Assembly: GCF_029892425.1 (NCBI RefSeq)
Contig: NZ_JARXWB010000011.1
Coordinates: forward strand, 124,001 to 188,000
Reading direction: 5' to 3'
DNA length: 64,000 bases
Origin: Bradyrhizobium sp. BR13661
GTDB lineage: Bacteria; Pseudomonadota; Alphaproteobacteria; Rhizobiales; Xanthobacteraceae
Below are positions 1-8,692 of the stretch, piece after piece. Position 1 is the first letter of the stretch, and each line of letters begins with the position of its first letter. A program made the position numbers and the translations under genes. The notes under the pieces are model-generated. The model did no database searches and was not told the origin of the DNA. It worked only from the letters and a program-made list of their open reading frames with translations.

Positions 1-153
1 TGCCGCAGACTGTATCCCAGTTCAGGCCGCTGATTCGGTGCAAGCCGTCGTTTGCACCTGCGCCGGACAGACAATTTGATTGTTTTTCTGGAATTTTAGG
101 CCAGCCGCCGGCCAATATCGCCGGGCCCGGCAGACGGAGGAGATTGACGGTTC

Positions 154-2421
154 ATGCGGAGCGCGTCGGGAGGTCCCCGCGTCTTGTTGAGACGGCTCCG
201 CGAAACCATGGCGGAGCAGGTCTCGGCCCAGGAGCGGCTGGACAAGATCGTGGTGCTGATCGCCGCCAACATGGTGGCCGAGGTGTGCTCGGTCTATGTG
301 CTGCGCATCGACAACACGCTCGAGCTCTACGCCACCGAAGGCCTCAACCGCGAGGCGGTGCACCACACCGTGCTCAGCGCCCATGAGGGCCTGGTCGGCC
401 TCGTCGCCAGCGAGGCGACGCCGCTCAATTTGAACGACGCCCAGAGCCATCCGGCCTTCTCCTTCCGCCCGGAGACGGGTGAAGAGATCTACCACTCGTT
501 CCTTGGCGTGCCGATCCTGCGCGCCGGCAACACGCTGGGCGTGCTGGTGGTGCAGAACCGCGCCAAGCGCACTTATGTCGAGGAAGAGCTCGAGGCGCTG
601 CAAACCACCGCCATGGTGCTCGCGGAGCTGATCGCGTCAGGCGAATTGTCAGCGCTGGCCCAGCCTGGCCAGGAACCCGCCGCGCGCCACTCGACGCAGA
701 AGGCCGGCGCGATCCTCTCGGAGGGCATCGCGCTCGGCCATGTCGTGCTGCACGAGCCGCGTGTCGTCATCAAGGACTACATCGCCGAGGACCTGCCGAA
801 GGAAATCAAGCGGCTCGACACCGCGCTCGCCAAGCTGCGCTCGGATCTCGACCGCATGCTGGAGCGCGGCGATGTCGCGGAAGGAGGCGAGCACCGCGAC
901 GTGCTCGAAGCCTACCGCATGTTCGCCAACGACCAGGGCTGGTCGCACAAGCTACACGAGGCGGTGGCGACGGGCCTCACCGCGGAAGCCGCCGTCGAGC
1001 GCGTGCAGTCCGACACCCGCGCACGCATGCTGCGCTCCACCGATCCATACCTGCGCGACCGCCTGCATGACCTGGAAGACCTCGGCTACCGCCTGATGCG
1101 GCAGTTGGTCGGCCAGGATCACGCGCCTTCACGCGAACAATTGCCCGACAATGCCATCGTCATCGCGCGCGCGATGGGTCCTGCGGCGCTGCTCGACTAC
1201 GACCGCAAGCGCCTGCGCGGCATCGTGCTGGAGGAAGGCACCGCCAACTCCCACGTATCGATCGTGGCGCGCGCGCTCGGCATTCCCGCCGTCGGCGAGG
1301 TGCCGAACGCGCCTGGCATCGCAGATCCAGGCGATGCCATCATCGTCGATGGCACGTCTGGCGCGATCTATGTGCGCCCGTCGCAGGAAGTCGAGGCTGC
1401 CTACGCCGAGCGGGTGCGTTTCCGCGCCCGCCGCCAGGCGCAGTATCTGGCGCTGCGTGACCGGCCCTGCGTCACCAAGGACGGCGAGAAGGTCGAGCTC
1501 CTGATCAACGCGGGCCTCGCCATCGACCTGCCCCATATCGACGACACCGGCAGCGCCGGCATCGGCCTGTTCCGCACTGAGCTGCAATTCATGGTCGGCC
1601 AGAGCCTGCCGCGCACCAGCGACCAGCTCGCACTCTACCGGGCGGTGCTCGATGCCGCAGGCAGCAAGCCCGTCACCTTCCGCACCCTCGACATCGGCGG
1701 CGACAAGGCGCTGCCCTATATGGAGACGGTGATCGAGGAGAATCCCGCGCTCGGCTGGCGCGCGATCCGGCTCGGGCTCGACCGTCCTGGCTTGTTGCGC
1801 GGCCAGATCCGCGCGCTGCTCCGCGCCGGCGGTGGCCGCGCGCTGCGCATCATGTTCCCGATGATCTCGGAGGTCGCCGAGTTCGATTCGGCGAAGGCGC
1901 TGGTCGAGCGCGAGCTGACATATTTGCGCCAGCACGGCCACACGCTGCCGGAGCGCATCGACATCGGCACCATGGTCGAAGTGCCCGCGCTGCTTTATCA
2001 GATGGACGAGCTGTTGAAGAAGGTCGACTTCATCTCGGTCGGCTCCAACGATCTGTTCCAGTTCCTGTTCGCGGTCGACCGCGGCAATGCCAAGGTCTCC
2101 GAGCGCTTCGACACCATGTCGACGCCGATCCTGCGCGCACTGCGGGATATCGCGCAGAAATCGCAGGCCGCACAGAAATCGCTGTCGCTCTGCGGCGAAA
2201 TGGCCTCGAAGCCGATCGGCGCGCTGGCGCTGCTCGCGATGGGTTACCGCTCGCTGTCGCTGTCGGCGACCGCGCTCGGCCCGGTCAAGGCGATGGTGAT
2301 CGACCTCGACGTCAAGAAGGCCGCAGCGATGCTTGGGCCGCTGCTGGACGCACCCGCGGGCAGCGTCTCGATCCGGCAGAAGCTGACGGAGTTTGCCGAA
2401 GCCGAGGGCCTGGCGTTGTAG
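154..2421 (+). CDS. ptsP: PtsP, nitrogen-PTS phosphoenolpyruvate-protein phosphotransferase (EI-Ntr)
   Basis: Enzyme I of the nitrogen phosphotransferase system. It takes phosphate from PEP and passes it to NPr and then EIIA-Ntr, a cytoplasmic regulatory relay. At 755 aa it has the expected EI-Ntr layout: an N-terminal GAF domain (about residues 20-160), the PEP-utilising N domain, the swivelling phospho-His domain (GTANSHVSIVAR, His near residue 367) and a C-terminal PEP-binding barrel with FRTELQFM, VGSNDLFQF and CGEMAS. The GAF domain separates it from sugar-PTS enzyme I. The ATG start follows a GGAGGAG about 12 bases upstream. prfA starts 57 bases after its stop, on the same strand. In relatives lysC often lies upstream; only 153 non-coding bases are visible here. 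Confidence 0.96.
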   Translation: MRSASGGPRVLLRRLRETMAEQVSAQERLDKIVVLIAANMVAEVCSVYVLRIDNTLELYATEGLNREAVHHTVLSAHEGLVGLVASEATPLNLNDAQSHPAFSFRPETGEEIYHSFLGVPILRAGNTLGVLVVQNRAKRTYVEEELEALQTTAMVLAELIASGELSALAQPGQEPAARHSTQKAGAILSEGIALGHVVLHEPRVVIKDYIAEDLPKEIKRLDTALAKLRSDLDRMLERGDVAEGGEHRDVLEAYRMFANDQGWSHKLHEAVATGLTAEAAVERVQSDTRARMLRSTDPYLRDRLHDLEDLGYRLMRQLVGQDHAPSREQLPDNAIVIARAMGPAALLDYDRKRLRGIVLEEGTANSHVSIVARALGIPAVGEVPNAPGIADPGDAIIVDGTSGAIYVRPSQEVEAAYAERVRFRARRQAQYLALRDRPCVTKDGEKVELLINAGLAIDLPHIDDTGSAGIGLFRTELQFMVGQSLPRTSDQLALYRAVLDAAGSKPVTFRTLDIGGDKALPYMETVIEENPALGWRAIRLGLDRPGLLRGQIRALLRAGGGRALRIMFPMISEVAEFDSAKALVERELTYLRQHGHTLPERIDIGTMVEVPALLYQMDELLKKVDFISVGSNDLFQFLFAVDRGNAKVSERFDTMSTPILRALRDIAQKSQAAQKSLSLCGEMASKPIGALALLAMGYRSLSLSATALGPVKAMVIDLDVKKAAAMLGPLLDAPAGSVSIRQKLTEFAEAEGLAL

Positions 2422-2478
2422 CGGGCCTGTCGCCCCTCTCCGCCACCTCGCTTCCCTCCGCTATTTGAGACTGAACCC

Positions 2479-3564
2479 ATGTCGTCACTCCCCGAAGCCA
2501 AACTGGACGTCCTGCTCGCGCATCACGCTTCGCTCGAAGCTGAATCGCTGGGACAACTCTCTTCCGAACGCTATGTGCAGGTCACGCGCGAGCTCGCCGA
2601 GATCACCCCGCTGATCGACGCGGTGAAAACTTATCGTGCGGCCGTGAAGGAACTGGCCGACACCGAGGCACTGATCGCCGATCCCGCGACCGATGCCGAG
2701 ATGCGCAGCATGGCGGAAGCCGAGCGCGACGAGCTCAACCCGAAGATCGAGGATCTCGTCCAGAAGATCCGCGTCGCGCTGCTGCCCAAGGACGCCATGG
2801 ACGACCGCAACGTGGTGCTGGAAATCCGCGCCGGCACCGGCGGCGACGAGGCCTCGCTGTTCGCCGGCGACCTGTTCCGGATGTACGAGCGCTTCGCCGC
2901 CTTGCAGGGCTGGAAGGTCGAGGTGATCTCGGCCAGCGAAGGCACCGTCGGCGGCTTCAAGGAGATCATCGCGGAGGTGCAGGGCCGCGGCGCGTTTTCG
3001 AAGCTGAAGTTCGAATCCGGCGTGCATCGCGTTCAGCGCGTGCCCGACACCGAGACGCAGGGACGTATTCACACGTCGGCCGCGACCGTCGCGGTGCTGC
3101 CCGAGGTCGAGGATGTCGACGTGGAGATCAAGAACGATGATCTGCGCATCGAGACCATGCGCGCGCAAGGCGCCGGCGGCCAGCACGTCAACAAGACGGA
3201 ATCGGCGATCCGCATCACCCACATTCCGACCGGCATCGTGGTGATGATGCAGGACAGCCGCTCGCAGCACAAGAACCGTGCGTCCGCCATGAACATCCTG
3301 CGCTCACGCATCTACGACGCCGAGCGGCAGCGTGTCGACGCCGCGCGCTCGGCCGAGCGCAAGGAAAAGGTCGGCTCCGGCGACCGCAGCGAGCGCATCC
3401 GCACCTATAATTTCCCGCAAGGGCGCGTCACCGATCACCGCATCAACCTGACGCTCTACAAGCTGCCGCAGGTGATCGCGGGCGAAGCGCTCGGCGAACT
3501 GATCGATGCGCTGACCACCGAGCACCAGGCCGCACAGCTCGCCGCGCAAGGCGCGGCGGCGTGA
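2479..3564 (+). CDS. prfA: Peptide chain release factor 1
   Basis: Class I release factor that recognises UAA and UAG and triggers peptidyl-tRNA hydrolysis in the ribosome. The 361-aa length is typical. The catalytic GGQ motif is seen in GAGGQHVNKTES (near residue 235), and the family segment GTGGDEASLFAGDL lies before it. RF2 would be expected to need a programmed frameshift and is not indicated here. The gene lies between ptsP and prmC, and the stop is followed after only 7 bases by the prmC start, the usual prfA-prmC coupling that places the factor beside the enzyme that methylates its GGQ glutamine. Confidence 0.97.
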   Translation: MSSLPEAKLDVLLAHHASLEAESLGQLSSERYVQVTRELAEITPLIDAVKTYRAAVKELADTEALIADPATDAEMRSMAEAERDELNPKIEDLVQKIRVALLPKDAMDDRNVVLEIRAGTGGDEASLFAGDLFRMYERFAALQGWKVEVISASEGTVGGFKEIIAEVQGRGAFSKLKFESGVHRVQRVPDTETQGRIHTSAATVAVLPEVEDVDVEIKNDDLRIETMRAQGAGGQHVNKTESAIRITHIPTGIVVMMQDSRSQHKNRASAMNILRSRIYDAERQRVDAARSAERKEKVGSGDRSERIRTYNFPQGRVTDHRINLTLYKLPQVIAGEALGELIDALTTEHQAAQLAAQGAAA

Positions 3565-3571
3565 CCGGCGC

Positions 3572-4453
3572 GTGAGCAATCCCTTCAAAGGTCAATCGAT
3601 CGAGAGCGCGCGGCGCGCGTTCGCTGCACAGCTGAGATCGGCGGGGCTCGGTGAAGCAGAGCTCGACGCGCGTGTCCTGCTCGGCGCAGTGCTCAATCTC
3701 GATTTGACCGGCCTGATCGCGCAGGCCGCGCGTCACTTGACGGAGGCCGAGGCGTCGCAGCTCGCGAGCTACGCGCAGCGGCGCATCGACGGCGAGCCGG
3801 TGGCGCGCATTCTCGGCACCCGCGAATTCTGGGGCCTGCCGTTTCGCTTGTCGGAAGCAACCCTGGTCCCGCGGCCCGATACCGAGACCGTGGTCGAGCG
3901 TGCACTTGAACTGTTTCGCGAGCAGAGCCTGTCTCATCCGCCGCGCATCGCCGATATCGGCACCGGATCTGGTGCAATCCTGCTCGCGCTATTGCACGAG
4001 ATTCCCGAGGCCTTTGGCGTCGGCACCGATCTCAGCCTCACCGCGCTCCGCACCGCGAGAAGCAATGCCGCCGCGCTCGGCCTTGCCGACCGTGCGGCCT
4101 TCGTCGCCTGCTCCTATGCGTCGGCGCTGTCGGGCCCGTTCGACCTGATCGTGTCGAACCCGCCCTACATTCCTGCAGGAGAAATTCCGAAACTGAGCAT
4201 CGAAGTGCGCGAGCACGACCCGCATCTGGCGCTCGACGGCGGCAATGACGGATACGACGCCTATCGCTCCCTGATCCCTCAGGCGAGCGAACGGCTCGTG
4301 CCCGGCGGGGCCCTGATCGTCGAGGCCGGACAGGGCCAGGCACGGACGATTGAAACCTTGATGACGGCTGCCGCGTTATCCATCGACAGGCCCCCCAAGG
4401 CCGACCTGGCAGGCATCCAGCGGGCCGTCTCCGCCCGAAAAATGCCCCCATAA
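3572..4453 (+). CDS. prmC: PrmC, release factor glutamine N5-methyltransferase
   Basis: SAM-dependent enzyme that methylates the GGQ glutamine of RF1 and RF2. It has 293 aa: an N-terminal helical substrate-binding domain, the SAM motif DIGTGSGAILLALL (about residues 128-141) and the diagnostic NPPY motif in VSNPPYIPAGE (near residue 191), followed by EHDPHLALDGG. The start is GTG, 7 bases after the prfA stop, so the two genes are almost certainly cotranscribed and perhaps translationally coupled. Family membership is secure from NPPY together with the adjacent prfA. Confidence 0.95.
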   Translation: MSNPFKGQSIESARRAFAAQLRSAGLGEAELDARVLLGAVLNLDLTGLIAQAARHLTEAEASQLASYAQRRIDGEPVARILGTREFWGLPFRLSEATLVPRPDTETVVERALELFREQSLSHPPRIADIGTGSGAILLALLHEIPEAFGVGTDLSLTALRTARSNAAALGLADRAAFVACSYASALSGPFDLIVSNPPYIPAGEIPKLSIEVREHDPHLALDGGNDGYDAYRSLIPQASERLVPGGALIVEAGQGQARTIETLMTAAALSIDRPPKADLAGIQRAVSARKMPP

Positions 4454-4915
4454 AAGCCCGATTGGGTTCGAAAAAACCTCTTGGAATATCCCGTGGGAAC
4501 GACTACGTTCCGGTCAACACATCGGTGCCGGCCCCGTAGACCTACGGGTGAAAGCCGGGCTCTCGGGCGAGAGCTTTACTGATTATAGGTTCCTAGCCGC
4601 AGGTCCTGTTGAGCGCGATGGCCAGAGGTGCTGCGCTGCTCTCCGACCGCAAGTGAACGAAAGCCAGATATTGCGCTTGAAGACTTACGCGACACAGCTG
4701 GGCTTGTTTCGGCAGGCAATATGAATGGGTTCGCTGGCACTGAATGCTGGCGGGTGGGGAACGCGTCTTTGTTGAACGCGACGGTCGACGAACATCGGCA
4801 GGGTCTGATCCGCTCTTGCGCGCGGTGCGCGCGAGGCATGCGAGCCGCTGCCATCGGGTCACTCTCTGCAATCAGTAATGCGTGCAACCTTTAGGGCTGG
4901 AATTAAAGGCAGGAC
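4454..4915. other. 462-bp intergenic stretch between prmC and the DUF4167 gene
   Basis: No convincing gene is seen. Its first 125 bases can fold into two adjacent hairpins (4533-4548 and 4559-4574). The rest carries overlapping short frames on both strands (for example 4628-4894 plus) whose codon choice does not resemble neighbouring genes, so I do not call them. The stretch may hold the prmC terminator, a small RNA, or the promoter and 5' leader of the DUF4167 gene. Confidence 0.4.
4559..4577 (+). terminator. Possible terminator after prmC
   Basis: A perfect 6-bp stem, GCTCTC (4559-4564) with GAGAGC (4569-4574), closes a GGGC loop and is followed by TTTACTG. A second hairpin, CCCGTAG/CTACGGG at 4533-4548, stands just upstream. 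The T-run is short, so termination is only plausible. Confidence 0.4.
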
Positions 4916-5707
4916 ATGAGAAACGGTCAGAACAAGCAGCGGATGCGCAACCGCAATAACAATAACAACAACAATAACCGCCGCGGCCAGAACCCGATGA
5001 CCCGGGTCTACGAATCGAACGGCCCCGATATCAAGATCCGCGGCACCGCCTCCCATATCGCCGAGAAATACCTCCAGCTTGCGCGTGACGCGCGCTCCTC
5101 GGGCGACCCGGTCGCCGCCGAAAACTACTACCAGCATGCCGAGCATTATTTCCGCCTGATCGCGGCGGCCCAGGAACAGTTCCGCCAGAACCAGCAGCCG
5201 CGTGGCGACGAGCCCATCAGCACCAGCAGCGACGACAGCGAGGACGACGGCGAGAATTTCTCGAATTTCGGCCAGGAGCCGGGATTCGTCCCGCAGCCGC
5301 AGCAGCAGCCCTTCGTGCGCGACCGCGACGGCCAGCGCGATCACCAGCGTGACTACCAGCAGCGTGACAACCGCGATAACCAGCAGCCTTATGTGCGCGA
5401 TCAGCAGCAGCCGCGCGAGCATCGCGAGCGCGAACATCGTCCGCAACCTCAATATCAGCAGCACCAGCCACAGCCGCCGAACCAGCCGCAGCCCGTCGTC
5501 GCCGATGCCGGCAACGTCGATCGCCTGCCGTCCTTCATCACCGGCGCACAGCCACAGGCAAACAGCGCCCCTGGCGGTTTCGAGGGTGGCAATGGCGGCG
5601 GTGGCGAGCGCTATCCGCGGCGCCGGCGCCGGCCGCATAACGGCCCGCGCCCCGAGCGCGAGGCAGCTCCGGCCGCGACCAGCGACGATCTCGCCCCCGG
5701 CGAGTAA
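4916..5707 (+). CDS. DUF4167 domain protein, Asn/Gln-rich
   Basis: A 263-aa protein with an N-terminal low-complexity run (MRNGQNKQRMRNRNNNNNNN) followed by the conserved DUF4167 segment, about residues 20-85 (TRVYESNGPDIKIRGTASHI, then EKYLQLARDARSSGDPV and AENYYQHAEHYFRL). The remainder is disordered: acidic, then rich in Gln, Arg and Pro, then Gly-rich with an RRRRRPHNGPRP patch that could bind RNA or other polyanions. The domain is widespread in Alphaproteobacteria and has no assigned function that I know. The ATG follows a weak AGGAC. A terminator-like hairpin lies 33 bases after the stop. Confidence 0.9.
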   Translation: MRNGQNKQRMRNRNNNNNNNNRRGQNPMTRVYESNGPDIKIRGTASHIAEKYLQLARDARSSGDPVAAENYYQHAEHYFRLIAAAQEQFRQNQQPRGDEPISTSSDDSEDDGENFSNFGQEPGFVPQPQQQPFVRDRDGQRDHQRDYQQRDNRDNQQPYVRDQQQPREHREREHRPQPQYQQHQPQPPNQPQPVVADAGNVDRLPSFITGAQPQANSAPGGFEGGNGGGGERYPRRRRRPHNGPRPEREAAPAATSDDLAPGE

Positions 5708-5739
5708 GGCGCACCAAGATTCCTGATCTTCACTGCAGT

Positions 5740-5769
5740 CGTCCCGGCTTTGCCGGGACGATTTGTTTT
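5740..5769 (+). terminator. Rho-independent terminator after the DUF4167 gene
   Basis: A perfect 9-bp stem, CGTCCCGGC (5740-5748) and GCCGGGACG (5752-5760), with a TTT loop is followed by ATTTGTTTT. It sits between convergent genes. The stem core resembles the palindromic repeats at 19094 and 55258, so it may be a repeat remnant acting as a terminator. Confidence 0.7.
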
Positions 5770-6515
5770 CAGCTCCGCGTCGCCGTCGTCGACGACGGCA
5801 CCAGCACGGGCTTTGCCAGCGACGGAATCAGCCGGGCACGTTCGCGTTTGGCGGGGATCGCCCGATAGACCTGCTTGGTTGCTTCGACGATGTGGACACC
5901 GGCAAATGGCAGCGACAGCGCAGCTCCGGCGCGCTCCCACATCTGCGCCGATTTCAGCACCCAGCGGCCGGCATAAGGCGGCATGAACAGCGCTTCGCCC
6001 CAGCCGGTCGGCGTGAACCAGGTCTGGCGCAAGAGGTCCGTGATCTGCGAGCGCGAATAGGGACGGCCATGGCCGAACGGCGTGTTGTCGCTGCGCGTCC
6101 AGACGCCGCGCCTGTTCGGAATCACCGCGATGACGCGCCCCGAGGGCGACAGCACCCGCCAGACCTCGCGCAGCAGCGCCGCAGGATCGTCCGACATTTC
6201 GAGCGCATGGACCAGCAGGATGCGGTCGACCGCAGCATCCGGAAGCGGCAGCGAGAACTCGTCGACCAAGGCGGCCAGCGCGGGGCGCCCGGTCGGCCAT
6301 TTCAATACGCCCTGGGCCGCCGGCATGAAGGCGATGCAGCGCTCCGCGTCCTCGCGGAACAGCCCGAGATAGGGCGTCGGATAGCCGATGCCGAGCACGC
6401 GCTGGCCCTCGGCGTTCGGCCAGCGCTCGTGGATGCCGCGATTGATCATCTGCCGCGCCACAATCCCGAGGCGACGGGAATAGAACTCTCTGAGGTCAAC
6501 GACATCGATGGTCAT
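5769..6515 (-). CDS. Class I SAM-dependent methyltransferase (type 11-like)
   Basis: A 248-aa cytoplasmic protein with a methyltransferase core: an N-terminal segment with RVLGIGYPTPYL in the motif I position, the acidic/LVHALEMSDDPAALLREVWRVL region of motif III-IV (about residues 100-122) and SPSGRVIAVIPN, all typical of UbiE/type 11 enzymes. Motif I is degenerate compared with GxGxG, which leaves the substrate open. The gene is divergent from gloB with about 108 bases between starts, so the two may share a control region. The substrate cannot be read from the sequence. Confidence 0.8.
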   Translation of the reverse strand: MTIDVVDLREFYSRRLGIVARQMINRGIHERWPNAEGQRVLGIGYPTPYLGLFREDAERCIAFMPAAQGVLKWPTGRPALAALVDEFSLPLPDAAVDRILLVHALEMSDDPAALLREVWRVLSPSGRVIAVIPNRRGVWTRSDNTPFGHGRPYSRSQITDLLRQTWFTPTGWGEALFMPPYAGRWVLKSAQMWERAGAALSLPFAGVHIVEATKQVYRAIPAKRERARLIPSLAKPVLVPSSTTATRS

Positions 6516-6623
6516 GACGGCAATGTAACATGCACAAGGCGGCTGCCGCGCGCGGAATATTGCATTGCCTGCGCAACGTTAACGCCATATTTGTCTGGCG
6601 GGGCTGAGCGCGATGGAGATGTC

Positions 6624-7391
6624 ATGGCCGCCGAAATTCGTACTTTCACCTGTTTAAACGACAATTTCGGTTATCTGATCCACGATGTGGAAACCAAGGC
6701 AACCGCGTCGATCGACGCCCCGGAAGCCGGCCCCATCATCAAGGCGCTGGAGCGCGAGGGCTGGCAGCTCACCGACATCCTGATCACCCATCATCATGGC
6801 GATCATGTCGGCGGGGTCGCCGAGCTCAAGCAGAAATTCAATTGCCGCGTCGTCGCACCGCATGACAAGACGACCAAGATCGCCAATGTCGATCTGCGCG
6901 TCGCCAATGGCGACGTGGTCAAGGTCGGCACTCTGCTGGGGCGCGTGCTGGAAACGCCCGGCCACACGCTCGACCACGTCTCCTACGTGTTCGACACCGA
7001 GAAGACGCTGTTCGCCGCCGATACGCTGTTCTCGATCGGCTGCGGCCGCGTGTTCGAGGGCACTTACCCGATGATGTGGGACTCGCTGTTGAAGCTGCGG
7101 GCGCTGCCCGACGACTTCAAGCTCTATTGCGGTCACGAGTACACCGCGTCCAACGTCAAATTCGCGCTCACGGTGGATCCGGACAACGCGGCGCTGCAGG
7201 CGCGCGCGGCGGAGGTTGCCAGGCTGCGGGCGGAGAACAAGCCGACCATTCCCTCACTGCTAGGTGATGAGAAGCGAGCAAACGTGTTCCTGCGCGCTGA
7301 TGAACCGGCGGTCGCAGCCAGGCTACACATGAAGGGTGCGGATGCCGCCGCAGTGTTCGGCGAGCTGCGCGAGCGCAAGAATAAGTCCTAG
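6624..7391 (+). CDS. gloB: Hydroxyacylglutathione hydrolase (glyoxalase II)
   Basis: Hydrolyses S-lactoylglutathione to lactate and glutathione, the second step of methylglyoxal detoxification. From the ATG at 6624 the protein is 255 aa, the usual length. It shows the metal motif THHHGDHVGG (near residue 55), TPGHTLDHVSY, the metal-bridging Asp in FAADTLFSIGCGR, and YCGHEYTASN at the glutathione-binding end. The reading frame runs open far upstream to 5763 but overlaps the opposite methyltransferase gene. MAAEIRTFTCLNDNFGY is the family N-terminus, so the start is 6624. The stop codon lies inside a 14-bp tandem repeat. Confidence 0.95.
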   Translation: MAAEIRTFTCLNDNFGYLIHDVETKATASIDAPEAGPIIKALEREGWQLTDILITHHHGDHVGGVAELKQKFNCRVVAPHDKTTKIANVDLRVANGDVVKVGTLLGRVLETPGHTLDHVSYVFDTEKTLFAADTLFSIGCGRVFEGTYPMMWDSLLKLRALPDDFKLYCGHEYTASNVKFALTVDPDNAALQARAAEVARLRAENKPTIPSLLGDEKRANVFLRADEPAVAARLHMKGADAAAVFGELRERKNKS

Positions 7392-7436
7392 AGAATAAAT
7401 CCTAGAGAACAAATCCCGAAGTATAAGTCCTGACGG
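7381..7436. repeat. Four 14-bp tandem repeats spanning the gloB stop
   Basis: Four imperfect copies of a 14-bp unit run head to tail: ATAAGTCCTAGAGA (7381-7394), ATAAATCCTAGAGA (7395-7408), ACAAATCCCGAAGT (7409-7422) and ATAAGTCCTGACGG (7423-7436). The first copy contains the TAG stop of gloB and the last ends just before the next gene. Confidence 0.85.
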
Positions 7437-7442
7437 GGATCG

Positions 7443-7865
7443 ATGCCGACTGCAGCTGAAATCATTGCGCGCCTCGAACTCCGCCCGCATCCCGAGGGCG
7501 GCCACTATCGCGAAACCTTTCGCGACCAGACGACCGACGCCAATGGCCGGTCGCGTTCGACCCTCATTTATTTCCTGCTCGCGCGCGGCGAGCATTCGCA
7601 CTGGCATCGCATCGATGCAGTCGAGACCTGGCACTTTTACGCCGGCAGCCCGCTGACGCTGCGCATCGCCCATGAAGGCTGCTCACAGCATGAAGTACGG
7701 CTCGGCACTGACCTTGTCAGCGGCGAGCGGCCGCAGGCGATCGTGCCGGCGGACGCCTGGCAGATGGCCGAGACCACCGGCGAGTGGACGCTCGTCGGCT
7801 GCACGGTGGCACCCGCATTCGAGTTCGCAAAGTTCGAGCTCGCGCCGAAGGGTTGGGAGCCTTAG
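7443..7865 (+). CDS. Cupin domain protein, DUF985 family
   Basis: A 140-aa single-domain cupin of the DUF985 type. Visible are the N-terminal LRPHPEGGHYRETFRD, STLIYFLLARGEHSHWHRID (about residues 38-57, with the His residues that would bind metal), ETWHFYAGSPLTL and the C-terminal GCTVAPAFEFAKFEL. The family is structurally a small beta-barrel with an uncharacterised, possibly epimerase-like, function. It starts 51 bases after gloB across the tandem repeat, so cotranscription with gloB is possible. Confidence 0.88.
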   Translation: MPTAAEIIARLELRPHPEGGHYRETFRDQTTDANGRSRSTLIYFLLARGEHSHWHRIDAVETWHFYAGSPLTLRIAHEGCSQHEVRLGTDLVSGERPQAIVPADAWQMAETTGEWTLVGCTVAPAFEFAKFELAPKGWEP

Positions 7866-8001
7866 AGAATCTCTTCCTGACGCGTTTTCTTCACGCGAAC
7901 CGGTATCCACTTCGCTCGAGAACGCTCTGCCTATCTGGAATCGGGTGGGTTCGATCAGTTCGTCCCACTACGACTGCGCTTCCAATCAAGAGGAGCGCAC
8001 G

Positions 8002-8685
8002 ATGCACGGAACACTCGGCCCCGCTGCCGTCCAGATCGACCCCGCCATTTTGTATTTCGGAACACCAGTCGTTCTGATCGGATCGACCAACGAGGACGGC
8101 TCTCACAATCTCGCGCCGATGTCCTCGGCATGGTGGGTTGGATGGCGCTGCATGCTCGGGCTCGGCTCAAGCTCGAAAACCACCGAAAACATGATTCGCA
8201 CCGGCGAATGCGTCCTCAATCTGCCATCGGCTCATCTTGTTGCCGCGGTCGATCGCCTCGCCCGCACCACGGGCTCGGATCCTGTGCCATCAGGCAAACT
8301 GTATCGCGGCTATCGGCATGAGCACGACAAGTTCGGCATCAGCGGCCTGACGGCATTGGCGAGCGAAACGGTCAGCGCCCCGCGCGCCGCCGAATGCCCG
8401 GTGCAGATGGAAGCCAAGGTGGCCTATGTGCATGAGATGGCCCAGGACGATGCGGTTTGGCGCGGCAACCTCACCGCAATCGAAGTCCGCATCACCCGCG
8501 TCCATGCGCATCCCGATATCATGATGGACGCCAAGCCGAACCGTATCGATCCCGACAAATGGCGACCGCTGATCATGAGCTTCCAGGAGTTCTATGCCTT
8601 GACGCCGCAACGGCTGCAGCGCTCCGAGCTCGGACAGATCCCGGAAGCGATGTACCGGCCGCCCGGCTGGCAGCCGGCGCTTTGA
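8002..8685 (+). CDS. Flavin reductase-like domain protein
   Basis: A 227-aa protein with the FMN-binding split-barrel of the flavin reductase-like family: PVVLIGSTNEDGSHNLAPMS (about residues 22-41), followed by WWVGWRCMLGLGSSSKTTENMIRTGECVLN, a pattern seen in flavoproteins that bind FMN without a partner oxygenase being obvious. The frame is open upstream to 7672, but an AAGAGGAG at 7988-7995 stands 6 bases before the ATG at 8002, fixing the start there. No oxygenase gene is adjacent, so its partner and substrate are unknown. Confidence 0.85.
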   Translation: MHGTLGPAAVQIDPAILYFGTPVVLIGSTNEDGSHNLAPMSSAWWVGWRCMLGLGSSSKTTENMIRTGECVLNLPSAHLVAAVDRLARTTGSDPVPSGKLYRGYRHEHDKFGISGLTALASETVSAPRAAECPVQMEAKVAYVHEMAQDDAVWRGNLTAIEVRITRVHAHPDIMMDAKPNRIDPDKWRPLIMSFQEFYALTPQRLQRSELGQIPEAMYRPPGWQPAL

Positions 8686-8692
8686 GGCGCCC

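Noticed and set aside
4916..5707. DUF4167 as a polyQ/N prion-like or spider-silk-type repeat protein
   Set aside because: The Asn/Gln runs flank a conserved alphaproteobacterial domain and are ordinary low-complexity tails for this family.
5763..6623. Upstream extension of gloB
   Set aside because: It overlaps the opposite methyltransferase gene and is not part of the glyoxalase II family.
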